This document shows positions 46,205 through 57,977 of a stretch of DNA of 64,000 bases, piece by piece (positions within the stretch are counted from its first letter, which is position 1; every line of letters starts with the position of its first letter). The notes beneath the pieces are model-generated. The model worked only from the letters and a program-made list of their open reading frames with translations, searched no databases and was not told the DNA's origin. The DNA lies in contig OW121745.1 in NCBI GenBank assembly GCA_933228675.1, positions 1 to 64,000 on the forward strand, given 5' to 3'. Source of the stretch: Stomorhina lunata (lineage: Eukaryota; Arthropoda; Insecta; Diptera; Rhiniidae). The translations under genes were made by a program, and so were the position numbers.

Positions 46205-48830
46205 AAAGAAAACTTAAAAATTTCCCATCAAAAAGGGAAATTTGGAAAATTTCCCATAAAAATGGAAATTTCAAAAATTTCGCGAAAAATGGTAAATTTT
46301 GAAAATTTCCCATAACAATGGCAAATTTTGAAAATTTCCCACAAAAATGGAAATTTTAATAATTTCCCATAAAAATGGGAATTAAAAAATATCAATAGCT
46401 TAACTTATAACTTGTCATTTATTGCCGCAGATATATACGCATATATATGTTGATTTTTCTTATTTCTTAATTTTCATTAATCATTATTCATAAAAATCTT
46501 ATAACACTATGCGTTTCTGTACTTTAATTATAAGACTCAATCTTGTTGTACAGGAAATGAAAATAATAATAAATAAATAAATAAAATGGGAAATTTTGAA
46601 AATTTCACGAAAAAATTGTAAGTTTTCAAAATTTCCGATTAAAATTGAAATTTTAAAAATTTCTTGTGCAATTATAATAATTGTAAATTTTGAAAATCTT
46701 GTTGTACAGGAAATGAAAATAATAATAAATAAATAAATAAAATGGGAAATTTTGAAAATTTCACGAAAAAATTGTAAGTTTTCAAAATATCCGATTAAAA
46801 TTGAAATTTTAAAAATTTCTTGTGCAATTATAATAATTGTAAATTTTGAAAATTTTCCATAAAAATGATAAATTTTGAAAATTTCCCATTAAAATGGCAT
46901 ATTTTGAAAATTTCCCACAAAAATGGGAAATTTTGAAAATTTCCCATGAAAATGGTAAATTTTGAAAATTTCCCATTAATATGATAAATTTTGAAAATTT
47001 CCATAAAAATGGGAAATTTAAAAAATTTACCATTTTTTTGGGAAATTTTCAATATTTCCCATTTTTGTGGGAAATACTCAAAATTTCCCATTTTTATAGA
47101 AAATTTTCAAAATATACCATTTCTTCGGGAAATTTTCAAAATTTACCATTTTTCGGGAAATTGTTATAATTTCCCATTTTTATGGGAAATTTACAAAATT
47201 TACCATTTTAATGGGAAATTTTCAAAATTTACCATTTTTATGGGAAATTTTCAAAATTTACCATTTTTCGGGAAATTGTTATAAATCCCATTTTTATGGG
47301 AAATTTACAAAATTTACCATTTTTATGGAAAATTTTAAAAATTTCCATTTTTATGTGAAATTTTCCAAATTTCCCTTTTTGATGGGAAATTTTTAAGATT
47401 TCTTTTTTTTTATTTCCGATTTCCGAAAAATGGGAAATTTTAAAAATTTCCCATGTAAATGAAAATTTTTGAAAATTTCCCATAAAAATGGGAAATTTTG
47501 AAAATTTCCCACAAAAATGGGAAATTTAGAAAATTCCCCACAAAAATGGGAAATTTAGAAAATTCCCCACAAAAATGGTAAATTTTGAAAATTTCCCATA
47601 AAAATTGTAAATTTTGAAAATTTTCCATAAAAATGGGAAATTTTCAATTATATGGGATATTTTGAAAATTTCCCATAAAAATGGGAAATTTTGAAAATTT
47701 CCCTTAAAAATGAAAGTTTTTAAAAATTACCCATAAAAATGGGAAATTTGGAAAATCTTCCACAAAAATGGGAAATTTTGAAAATTTTTCACAAAAATGG
47801 GAAATTTTGAAAATTCCCCACAAAAATGGGAAATTTTGAAAACTTCCCATAAAAATGGTAAATTTTGAAAATATCCCATAAAAATAGGAAAATTTCAATT
47901 ATATGGGATATTTTGAAAATTTCCCATAAAAATGGGAAATTTTGAAAATTTCCCTTAAAAATTAAAGTTTTTAAAAATTTCCCATAAAAATGGGAAATTT
48001 GGAAAATATTCCACAAAAATGGGAAATTTTGAAAATTTCCCACAAAAATGGGAAATTTTGAAAATTACCTACAAAAATGGTAAATTTTGAAAATTTCCCA
48101 TAAAAATTGTAAATTTTGAAAATTTTCCATAAAAATGGGAAATTTTCAATTATATGGGATATTTTGAAAATTTCCCATAAAAATGGGAAATTTTGAAAAT
48201 TTCCCTTAAAAATGATAAAGTTTGAAAATTTCCCATAAAAATGAAAATTTTTGAAAATTTCCCATAAAAATTTTCAAAATTTACCATTTTAATGGGAAAT
48301 TTTGAAAATTTACAATTTTTTCGTGAAATTTTTAAAATTTCCCATTTTTTCGGGAAATTTTCAAAATTTTCCATTTTTTCGGGAAATTTTCAAAATTACT
48401 CATTTTAATGGGAAATTTTTAAAATTTCCCATTTTTGTGGGAAATCTTCAAAATTTACCATTGTTATGGGGAATTTTCAAAATTTACCATTGTTATGGGG
48501 AATTTTCAAAATTTCCCATTTTTATGGGAAATTTTCAAAATTTACCATTTTTATGGGAAATTTTCAAAATTTATCATTTTAATGGGAAATTTTCAAAATT
48601 TACCATTTTAATGGGAAATTTTCCAAATTTCCCATTTTTATGGGAAATTTTAAAAAATTTCCATTATTACGGGAAATTTTCAAAATTTCCCATTTTTATG
48701 GGAAATTATTAATATTTACCATTTTTATGGGAAATTTTCAAAATTTACTATTTTTATAAGAAATTTTAAAAATTTCCATTTTTATGGGAAATTTTCCAAA
48801 TTTCCCTTTTGGATGGGAAATTTTTAAGTT
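46205..48830. repeat. 29-bp hairpin arrays, core of foldback
   Basis: Arrays of a 29-bp unit: one G, stem AAAATTTCCCAT, loop AAAA, stem ATGGGAAATTTT. They are more diverged than the 31-bp satellite but share its design. They are interrupted by unique DNA at 46385-46560 and by a tandem duplication of about 160 bp (46535-46695 and 46695-46855, each starting AATCTTGTTGTACAGGAAAT). Confidence 0.88.
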
Positions 48831-49039
48831 TTCTTTTTTTTTTAATTTCCGATTTTTATATAAAAAAATCAAATCTCTGCTCTAAAAAATCAATTTTAAA
48901 AGATATCGCTCAGAAATTGCTTAAAAGAATTTAAATCACAAAATAAAAAGCAGTCATTGCTTGATATAATATTATATCAAAATAACCGTCACATATTGAG
49001 CGGTTATTTTGATATAATTACTCGGTATGAAATACCCAG

Positions 49040-49335
49040 TATAATTTGAGCGATATAATATAAATCAAAAATACCCAGTTTAATTGGAGCGATATAATAT
49101 AAATAAAAAATACCCGGTATAATTTGAGCAATATAATATAAATCAAAAATACCCGGTATAATTGGGCGATATAATATAAATCAAAAATACCCGGTATGAA
49201 TTAAGCAATAAAATATAAATCAAAAATACCCGGTATACTTTGAGCGATATAATATAAATCAAAAATACCCGGTATAAATTGAGCAAAAAAAATATAAATC
49301 AAAAATACCCGGTATAATTTGAGCGATAAAATATA
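49040..49335 (-). repeat. 39-bp tandem array, right arm of foldback
   Basis: About eight copies of ACCCGGTATAATTTGAGCG followed by ATATAATATAAATCAAAAAT, the inverted partner of 45690-46035. Confidence 0.85.
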
Positions 49336-49634
49336 AAGCAAAAATAACTGTTATTTTGCCTAAAATAATAAATGTCACAAAATAACTGTTATTTCTAACC
49401 AAAAAAATGGAAATCAAAAAAATAAAAGGCTTACGATAAAATTAAAATTTAGGTTAAACGAATCAAAACTGTGTTATTGAATTTCAGAACAGATAAATTT
49501 TAATGCTTGCTTTTTTGATTTAAAAATTCAAAAATACCCGTTATTTTCAGTCCCTGGTTTTAATTAAGACTCGTATAAAGAGAACAGTGTGACTAAGAGT
49601 ATTTGTAAAGCTGTTTTGTGAAGTTTGTTTACAG

Positions 49635-50020
49635 CAGGGGTACTCAACGGGAGAACATTCTCAAATAAACATGTGTTTGTGGTTTTACATGTGTAAGTGT
49701 AAAAGTAATCTTATGCAGCGTTACCGATGAAATGTAAATCGAACAAAAAATGCGTTAAAAGTAATATAGTGAGGTGATAAAACATAAATTTCAGCACTGG
49801 CAATGCTGGCTGAATAATTTCATGTGTGTTTGTTATTGTTTTTAAGAAATCTGAGCGACATCAACCTGCTTCGTTGAAAGCAGCAAAGAGACCAAGTAAA
49901 ATATTATTGTTTTCCTTTCTCACTTACTAGAATTTGATTACAGTTCGTGTTGTGTCTGTGAATATATGTTAAAAGGCCGATTGGTACTCGGCTCCTGAGT
50001 GCAATGGTTGAGTAAGGCTG
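49635..50020. mobile_element. 386-bp hAT-type miniature element in the solo LTR
   Basis: 8-bp duplication GTTTACAG at 49627-49634 and 50021-50028. The ends are CAGGGGTACTCAACGG and (complement of the right end) CAGCCTTACTCAACCA, sharing CAG and TACTCAAC. No coding. The different ends show it is a different hAT family from the 4-kb foldback beside it. Confidence 0.87.
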
Positions 50021-50269
50021 GTTTACAGTATTTGTGAAAGTGTGTTTTAAATGATTAACTCTAAAGTTAATAAAAATATTGCTTTGCAAAACTTCATACT
50101 ACAAGTGTTTTAATTTGATTACGGTTGTTTGCAAAAAGAATTCCTTCCACGTTTTTAACGGAAAAACGAAACAATATTGAAAATGACATAAAATATTGTA
50201 ATTTATTAGAAAACAAATTGTAAATGTTTTGTATATTTTTTTTGAATTAAAGCTAAAAAAGGAAATTTC

Positions 50270-50480
50270 AGGATGTGGCATAAGTATTTTAACATGTTTT
50301 TAGAGAGCGTATTTAAAAAAATTGCATTTCTCTCCGGCGATAAATTGATCGGAGAACCATGAATTTTCCAACAGGATTACGGTCCATGTCATAAGAGCAA
50401 AATGATCACAAAATTTGTAACAGAGGCTGGTATTCAAAACTCTGGATTGGCTTCCCCAAAGTCCAGTTTTTTATGTTATA
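50270..50480 (+). pseudogene. Tc1-like transposase fragment
   Basis: In frame from about 50366 the translation reads FQQDYGPCHKSKMITKF, matching the FQQDNxPxH segment that carries the second catalytic Asp of Tc1/mariner DDE transposases. Downstream a degraded SPKSS remains of the usual SPDLNPIE motif. Flanking frames hold stops and no terminal repeats could be confirmed. It is a short, dead remnant. Confidence 0.65.
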
Positions 50481-50743
50481 GGAAATTTGTAGTCATACAG
50501 AAAGCAAAACAGATCTGCGGATTTAAAAATTATGCCGTCTAGTGCATATAAAAGTAAATAAACTCACTTAAAATATTTAGGGTGACAATATGTTACAAAT
50601 GTTAATTTGCATTAAAATTATTTTTTTTATTTTTGTTTTATGTTTTTTATTGCGAACTGTTAAACTTTTTTGTTAATAAAACGCTATAATTTTATTAAAA
50701 AAATGTTGTATTAAAAATATATATATGAAAAGCTTACAGAAAA

Positions 50744-50896
50744 ATCTTACTCGAGTAATTTTAAGATGAATTTTTTACTCGATTAACTTGAGTAATTTTT
50801 AACGATTAATCGATTTTCCGAGTAATTAAAAAACCCCATTTTCAAGTTATTTGATTACTCAAACAATTAAAAGTCAAGTAAAATTAACACCCTACA
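50744..50896 (+). mobile_element. ACTCGAGTAA-rich terminal fragment of a DNA transposon
   Basis: Repeated ACTCGAGTAA, CGATTAATCGATT and ATTACTC motifs, ending in TTAACACCCTA. It resembles 13460-13598, which has the same 3' ending. Read from the other strand, the TAGGGTGTT start is like some hAT termini. No partner end was located. Confidence 0.35.
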
Positions 50897-51421
50897 TATG
50901 ATGTTCAGCCTCAAGGACTCGTGAGACCGAAGATCATAGAAAAATATGGCTATCGTTAGAACAGCAACGCCTGGTAGCTTCAACAGCTGCAGAGACGGAG
51001 GATTAAACCAATTCACGACGTATTGTTCTAAAAGAACGCCAGTTTACTTTGATTTCTCATTAGACCGAAGACCATAGAAATGTTTAACTATCGAGCATAT
51101 GACATTGGCAGCGAAACAAAGGATGAATAGTATTTACGACGCATTGCTCAAAGAGAACGTCAGCTTACTTTAAGGGCTCATTACACCGAAGGACATAGAA
51201 ATATGAGACTATCATAAGAACAAAAGCTCAATAGCAACAGAGCTGGAGAACGAAACCAATTTACAATGTATTCGGCAGAGTCAACGACATGCTGCCTTAA
51301 GAACTTTAGATATGAAATAACAGGCTAATATTCGATGCATTGAACAAAATCAACGTCAGGTTGCAAAAAGATTTGTAAAGAACTACCTGTGCAAAGCCGG
51401 GTACAACAAGCTAATTTTCTA
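50897..51421 (+). repeat. Diverged ~130-bp tandem repeats, possibly Helitron-derived
   Basis: Four diverged copies contain GACCGAAGACCATAGAAAT, CAACAGCTGCAGAGACGGAG and ATTGCTCAAAGAGAACGTCAG. They are followed by GTGCAAAGCCGGGTACAACA and a CTAG about 15 bases later, which resembles insect Helitron 3' ends. In translation they recall the Arg/Glu-rich repeats upstream of some Helitron helicases, but stops interrupt every frame. Confidence 0.45.
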
Positions 51422-51527
51422 GAAAAAAATACTAGTAGTATGATATTTTTTCTTAAAAAAAAACGAATTGATCTGAAAAAACATATTAAATTTTTTTTTT
51501 CAAAAATTATGGGACATCAAACATTTA

Positions 51528-51612
51528 ATTAGAAAGTTTTAATGCAGTGTATTGCACTAAGATCCCAATTTATTACAATTATTTCTTATTGTAATTAGTA
51601 AAATAAACTTTT
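51528..51612 (+). repeat. Left member of an 85-bp inverted pair
   Basis: It contains TGCAGTGTATTGCACTAAGATCCC, broken here as TGCAGTGTATTGCAC then TAAGATCCCAATTTATTA. It reappears inverted at 53549-53632. The pair encloses about 2 kb, including a TTAA-flanked element, and may be the ends of an older DNA transposon. Confidence 0.55.
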
Positions 51613-51980
51613 ATTTATTTTAATCTTGTTTAAATCTCCTTTATAGCGCTTTTGTCTTACAGCCAGTTTTTGACTTTGAGATCAAAATTAATTTTATTCT
51701 CCAATCAACTAATCTAAAACTGAATATTATAAGCATTTGCTTTTTTTGAGTCGTAGTTTAAACTTTATTGTATTGCCATATCGATTAACAACATATGTAT
51801 GGCAACGTTTTTTGGAAATGTCAAATTTGCTGTTGACATGACATATTTTTTGTGGAAGAAGAAGAAAGTGCGCGAATTTTATTTTTTGCAAATTAAATTG
51901 CAATTTTTTTCTTAACACTTAAAAATTTATATAAAAAAACAAGAAATTGTTCAACTTCACTGTAGAAAGATACGCGAATT

Positions 51981-52157
51981 TTACAAAATACGAAGTGGAA
52001 CATCTTCTAAAACAAGTTGAATGAACTCTGCGTCATTATACAAATAAAAATGATTTGACCGTGTTCTTATAGTCCATAGCTTTCTTATAATTGTTTTATT
52101 TAAGTTTTCATAAATTTCAGAATCGCTGAAATCTTCATCTGCACTAGAATAATACAT
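51981..52157 (-). CDS. 58-residue open frame, possible Harbinger-like N-terminus
   Basis: Start at 52157. It begins MYYSSADEDFSDSE, an acidic N-terminus, then RTRSNHFYLYNDAEFIQLVL before a stop. The NDAEF context recalls the segment preceding the catalytic domain of PIF/Harbinger nucleases, which typically have acidic N-termini. No further homologous sequence follows, so if the assignment is right this is a truncated remnant. Equally it could be chance. Low certainty. Confidence 0.25.
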   Translation of the reverse strand: MYYSSADEDFSDSEIYENLNKTIIRKLWTIRTRSNHFYLYNDAEFIQLVLEDVPLRIL

Positions 52158-52436
52158 TTTTATCGGCTTCCAAAAATTTCTGTTTGTTTACGTATTTTTA
52201 ACAGCTGTTTTTATTATACATTTGCGTTTTGACAGTTCTCACTAAAGATTAAACCACCAACATCGACCGCTTAAACTAAAGAACAAAATTACAAGCAACA
52301 ACAAAAGTGTGGGAAATTAAGAAAAGATAAAACTTCTTCGCTTTATATTGATATTTGTTGGACACAATAATTCGTATTTATTCTGTCTCGCAAATAAGAT
52401 ATAATGTGTGGTTTTCACTCTGTCTAGAATTATGTA

Positions 52437-53471
52437 TTAAACACATAGACAACAGCAGGCTACGGGCTACAACCTGTCAAAATTAGAATGCATGCATTCA
52501 AATAGAAATAACCTGTCAAAATTAGAATACATGCATTCAAATAGAAATAAATAATTTTAGAGTCGACACAGCAACACGACTGCCGACCACCGTTGTAGCT
52601 GTAGCCAAAATTAAACTACTTTTTATTTTTGTTGGCGACAATAATAGATTTAGTGCTGTCAACACCATATAATATTGAAATAAATGAGAGATTTAAACCA
52701 CTTGACTTTATTTACCATAAATACACTGGGGAGAATTTATGTAAATAATTTACATACTTATCAAATATTTATATATGTAATGTATATAATAATATTTAAT
52801 AAAATATTATGTAAAAATTTATATTTATATAACTCTAACTTAATATAAGTAAAATTTTAAAAAGTTATTTTTTAAACTGTCTAACTCACACGCTACGTGT
52901 GCTAGAGCTACGTAATTCATGTTATATAAAAGCATAGTATGTCCATTACAAAATTCATTATATAAAAGAGCATACTTATATCTATATTGTTTAAAGATAT
53001 GTGAATTTTTATAGAAAAAAGTCTGTTGCAGGAATAAGTTTATAGTATATGAGCTCTTAATCCATTATAAAGAATATAATATAGAATATATAAGAATATA
53101 AAAGATTTTCAGTAGCTTTTGTTTGATACCAAAAAATTTAAAAAATTTAAAAAGCGCATAACTCTTAAACTATAAGAGATCACACCAAAATCTTTCAATA
53201 ATTTTTTTTATATAGACATACTATCAGGTACAGGAAAACGGAGGTTAATTAATAAAATGAATTTATGTCGTTTTTATCAAAATTTAAATTATTATTTTGT
53301 CCATCTTATAAACGCGATATTGGCACCACTCATAAACAGGTGCTTCGAAATGCCTTCTTAAATGTAGCTGCCGTCCCCAAAATAATTAAGTAGCTGACTA
53401 CGAGGCGACGATTGCAGCCAACGACTTTTGTACTCGGTGTTCGTGTAGCCTGCTGTTGTCTATGTGTTTAA
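52437..53471. mobile_element. TTAA-flanked miniature element, ~1.03 kb
   Basis: Perfect 23-bp terminal inverted repeats start ACACATAGACAACAGCAGG (52441) and end with the exact complement (53467). TTAA at both borders (52437-52440, 53468-53471) suggests piggyBac-like targeting, although the ends lack the usual CCC. A 39-bp segment with AACCTGTCAAAATTAGAAT is duplicated at about 52472-52550. No transposase frame. Confidence 0.7.
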
Positions 53472-53548
53472 TGCATTAGGGATAATCCTCCTAAAGAGAT
53501 TACCTAACCAACCATCGAGGAAAGGTTTCCCCACCAACATTTTTTTTG

Positions 53549-53632
53549 GTTTTATTAAAAAACTATTTATTACAATAATAATTAATTTTAATAAATTGGG
53601 ATCTTAGCGCAATACACTGCAGTAAAACTTTT
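53549..53632 (-). repeat. Right member of an 85-bp inverted pair
   Basis: Complement of 51528-51612 with some divergence (AAATTGGGATCTTAGCGC, AATACACTGCAGTAAAAC). Confidence 0.55.
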
Positions 53633-56046
53633 TAAATAAATTTTTTTTTGTCCATTAAAATTATTATACAAATTTATCTTGTAAGACATTTTTTCAGTGC
53701 TCTTTATAGCTTTTGGTTAAGGTTTACACTGTGCCCGTAACTATTGCTCTCTTAACTCTTTGAGCCACAGTTTTGCATTTATAACTTTATTAGCAAAACA
53801 ATCGCATTTTGGATTGATTTAGGATTACTTTTTTTTTAAATAAGAAAAAAAAATTATTCAGAATTTGAGGATTTGGGTCCTTTATTTTATTTCTCATATA
53901 TAGGTATGCAGAACAAACAAGTTTTCACGATCAAATATTATGTGGTTTAATAACTAACCAGAGGTAGCAAATAAATAGTTTCAATAACTAACCAGTATAT
54001 TCGATGGGTTGGAATGAAGCAAACCAATGGTGCATAGACTTGATATTCGCTGGGCCTTTTTGAGTATCTTGCGGTACATGGATTTCTGAAGTGCCCACCA
54101 CCATAAAACCGTATAGCATTATCGGTATTACCCCACAACTAGTAAACAATGCCGTCTTGCTTTTGTAAACCCTGCCAATATGATGTTGAGCCTAATACTA
54201 AGCTTCTTGTTCAATAAAACACGAAATGAAAATGTATTTCAGTGATAGAGATTTAGCTATCGCATCTGGAATTTTGTTATTAAAAACCCATTCTATATTT
54301 CCTTTGTAGTATGAATGATGGCTATTTGACACCAGCTTCTGGTCAATATTTTCCCCATCGAACAGGCTCATAGATCTTAAATCTGTTGGTCCACTATTAA
54401 AAGGCATACATTTTAAGTCTATACTGGTGATTAATAGCTCATTAAGCTATGGGATCAGTGTAAAAATACAGATGCGTCATGGCTTAGCACTATCCGTAAA
54501 GGTTTCTTTACAGTAGTTGTCAAGGATTATAGGGTCACAGGTGAACGTTATAAAAATTATTTTTTTTATAAAGCTATAGAAATATTAAAAAATTATTGGC
54601 TTTTTTTAAATTAATAATTTCGTCTTAAAAAATTTGGAGACCACAGAAAAAACAATAATAACATTTTTAACCAAAATGATTTTATTATTAATTAAATAAG
54701 TTGTCAAACCGAAATATTAAATTGAATACAAAATAGAATACAATACAAAATATGATTACGTATGTATGTATGTAAGTATACATTCATATGTATATGCACA
54801 TACATACTAATGTATATATTCGTATGTACATACATATGTATGTTTGTATCTATATCTTTCAGTATTAAAAACAACATTTGTTAACATTTTGTTAACTCTT
54901 TCCTCTATACACACGTACTATACACGTTATTATCAATGACGTTACTTTGCTCACGGTTAATTTTATATAAAATGTTAATCACAACAATTTTAAACTGTCT
55001 TTGACCTTTACCTTTTTTTATTTTTGTTATTTATTTATGAAAACTATAGTATAGTCGGAACTTTTTTATATTTACATGTTTTTTACATCCAAAATACTAA
55101 CAACGCGCACATTTCCATAATATCAACAAACATATTATTAATTTATACTATAGAAAATCTGACAAAAAGAACATTAGACAAAAAATAATCTTTTTTTTTT
55201 GGTGTTGTCAACTTTTAATTTTCTAAAGCCTAAAAACGATATAAACGACTATTTTTTACAAATAAAATTTTTATATATAAATCATGAATTGTTGCCATTT
55301 TAGCACTCAGTATAACCATTCAAAACCAAAGAAGAATTGTTATTTATATTTGTATATACATAGTTCCCACACAATATTCCAATTAGAGCAAGGGGCACTT
55401 TTCTTTTTATAATATATATATATATTTTTGAAGGTCTTTAATATACATATATAAAATTTATTACGAAGTTTGAACCAATAATGATTTAAAATCTAAAAGA
55501 AGACTAAAGCAACATTCATTAAAGCCATAAAAATTAAAAGTCCATGATGTCATTTTGAAGCTTTTGTTATTTTCTCCCGAAAACTCGACATACCAGAGGA
55601 TGTAGGGCCATACAATTTTATTTAAAAAACAAAATTGCGAAGAAAGACATAAATTGCTATTACTAGACTTGTAAATACTTAATAGTTTTTTTTTTCAAAT
55701 AGAATATTAACTGTTTTTTTTTCACATTGAAAAATTTACCAATTTCTTAGACCGGTTTTAAAATTCCTTTTTTAACTTTTTAGAAACTTTGTTCAAGAAA
55801 TATTTTTAATATATACAATAGAAGGATAAAACAAAAACATTTGAGGTTTTGATTTTTATTCTTCTGTTGGTATACTTTAATTCGCCGAATTTTGCGAAAT
55901 AATTTATTGTTAAATTTTAATTGGTTTTAAATTTAACAAAACTGTAAAACTGTCCAATTTATCAAAATTGTATCCCATACATACATACATACGATCAAAA
56001 TTTAGGATTTTTGATTTTGGAAAAATCGATATCGAGACATCGTTTT
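53633..56046. other. A+T-rich region, no assigned gene
   Basis: On the minus strand 53947-54407 there are two adjacent frames (MPFNSGPTDLRSMSLFDGEN.. and MWGNTDNAIRFYGGGHF..) in more balanced base composition than the surroundings. I recognise no domain and would treat them as unassigned. A TACATATG/ATGT-rich microsatellite occupies about 54757-54850, and a (TA)n run is near 55415. The rest is low-complexity A+T DNA with nothing supportable. Confidence 0.4.
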
Positions 56047-57514
56047 TATGCCCACCATCAAAAAGAATGGGGGGTATATTGAGATTGTCATTCCGTTTGT
56101 AATTTCCTTAATATTGGCTCAAAAAAGAAAAGCATATTCTGAATCCATATGAAATTCTAAGACGATTGAGCGTCTGTCTGTCCATCTGTCTGTCTGTTGA
56201 AATCACGATAACGCCTAAAGAAGAAGCTAGCTCACTGAAACTTAGTACAAATATTCTTCATTTCTGAGAAAATTTTGGTTATAGCTCCCGTATAACCTCG
56301 TCTAGTCTAATCGCTTATTTGTTAATAAATGACAAATTATAACAGCTATGATGACAAAATTTGGTATCTAGAAGTTTTACATAAGCACTAGGCAGCACAT
56401 ACAATTTCATCGATATCGGTTCACATTTAACCATAACTCCCATATAAAAAACTTATGGAAACAGCCTAAATTCCACCTCAAATTCACTTAAATGCCAATA
56501 AATGATAAACTGTAATAGCTTTGGCCACTAAATTTAGCATAAGGAAGTCTTATGTGAATGCCAGCCAGTGTGCAAAATTTTGTTACAATCGGTCACCATT
56601 TGACCATAGCTCCCATATAAAAAACTTACAGAAACACAAAAATACAAAAAGAAAAGAATATTTATGTCCGTCAGATAAAAGCGCGACAGCTCCTTAACTA
56701 CAAAAGCTAGAGGGACAAAATTTTACAACAGTATTTGCAAACACATGAATGCTGATAAATTGAGTACAATTGTAATAGCTATGACGACTAAATTTAAAAT
56801 AGAGAAGTTTTATGCAACCATTGGTCAGTATATCAAATTTTATAGGAATCGGTCCATATTTGACAATAGCTTTCATATAAAAAACATTCCCGGAAACCAA
56901 AAAATATTTAGCAAGGACCAGTTAAAAGCTATTAAATTAGAAACTGTGATAGCTATTGCCACTAAATTTTGCTTTATATAAATACCTGCCAGTGTGTGAA
57001 ATTTTGTTACAATCGATTAACATTTGACTATAATTCTTATATATATATATTACATCCTCTTTTTTTACAATCAAAAGGATTCGGAGGTACAAGCAGCAAA
57101 TTAAGATTATGTATATGGTAGATGCATTAGGAACTCCTAACAAAATATATGGACCTGTCGTGTTGCTGTCAACTTCTTTAGCCTAACTAAATATTAAGCT
57201 AAACGAAAAGTATTTAACAACCTCTTAATGTAAAACAATACCCGGTTACGATAACGAATTTTTTCAAAGTAAATAAACACTAGGGAAACCACTTACACAC
57301 TTTTGAATGTTGAACTATAAAGCTACTGCAACCGAAGTTATTCCAAATATTTTACTAACAATACCAACTAGCGTAACAATTTTTTTCCAATTTGGTCCAC
57401 GTTTTGAATTTGCTGCACCCTCGTAGATATATGAGATATGTTTCTAAATTTAACACAACTTGATGGTGGGTATAAATGATTCGGCACAGCCGAATATAAC
57501 ACTCTTACTTGTTA
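56047..57514. mobile_element. Non-coding interspersed repeat with TATGCCCACCATCA ends
   Basis: The left end is TATGCCCACCATCAA and the right is TTGATGGTGGGTATA (57460-57474). They are inverted partners with one mismatch, followed by CGGCACAGCCG hairpin and ACTCTTACTTGTT. Inside are four diverged ~170-180-bp units each running AAATTTTGTTACAATCGGT, CATTTGACCATAGCTC, CATATAAAAAAC. It is the same style of element as 42650-45134 but in opposite orientation. No open frame of significance. Confidence 0.6.
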
Positions 57515-57977
57515 AATATTGAATTAATTAATAATACCCATTTAACCACAACATCCAATCTACCAAGTTATTATTACTTCACTATATTGAAATCTCATCA
57601 GAACGGAAAAAATATTTTTATTCTTAAAATTTATGAATTTGTATAATTAATATTTTATATTTTATAATTGATATTTTTATATTAAATAATGGATATTTTG
57701 TAAAATTTATATAATTCAAATTTGAACTTGTTTCTGATACTTGATTTTATTACAAAACTACTTCAAATTCTGCAATATAATTTCAATTAAAATTAGGTTA
57801 TAATTAAAAAGTTTTAAAATAGATTTAGAACATTCTGAATTATTTAATAATTTTGTATAAGATGACTCAAATGCAGTGTCACATTTGAGTCCATTTAATT
57901 ATTATAAAAACTTCATGAATTACTTAAATATTTTTTTACAAAAAGATATTTGAGTTTCTTATTTTAGCAAACTTTAT
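57515..57977. other. A+T-rich spacer
   Basis: More than 80% A+T with long ATATTTT/TTATA runs. No gene, repeat or element end recognised. Confidence 0.6.

Larger units (their letters stand above)
45541..49556. mobile_element. 4.0-kb hAT-type foldback element in the solo LTR
   Basis: The 8-bp duplication GTTTTAAT (45533-45540 and 49557-49564) and ends CAGGGACTG/CAGTCCCTG identify hAT-type transposition. It has no transposase. Structure: terminal arms, 39-bp arrays (45690-46030 and inverted 49040-49330), a matching inverted pair around GAGCGATATCTTTTAAAATTG (about 46130 and 48895), then 29-bp hairpin arrays around a short unique centre (about 46385-46560). The long apparent reading frames are by-products of repeat periods that keep all frames open. 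Confidence 0.87.
45140..50173 (+). mobile_element. Solo Gypsy LTR split by two nested elements
   Basis: LTR sequence at 45140-45540, 49557-49634 and 50021-50173 aligns with the palindrome LTRs from TGTCATGAATTTTTAAG to ACGAAACA. It includes the TATATAAGG box (about 45499), AATAAA-like AATAAAAAT (about 50067), and the 44-bp segment missing from the right-arm LTR. ATAT flanks both ends (45136-45139 and 50174-50177), a 4-bp duplication usual for Gypsy. No internal retrotransposon sequence remains, which indicates LTR-LTR recombination. Two hAT-type insertions lie inside it. Confidence 0.85.

Noticed and set aside
46809..48712. Open frames of 60-136 codons with Phe/Lys/Asn-rich repeats on both strands
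   Set aside because: They are produced by the 29-bp hairpin array. Because 29 is not a multiple of 3, one repeat reads through all three frames as a 29-residue period without stops. Not proteins.
54757..54850. Regulatory or telomeric repeat
   Set aside because: An imperfect TACATATG/ATGT microsatellite, common in fly DNA, with no further signal.
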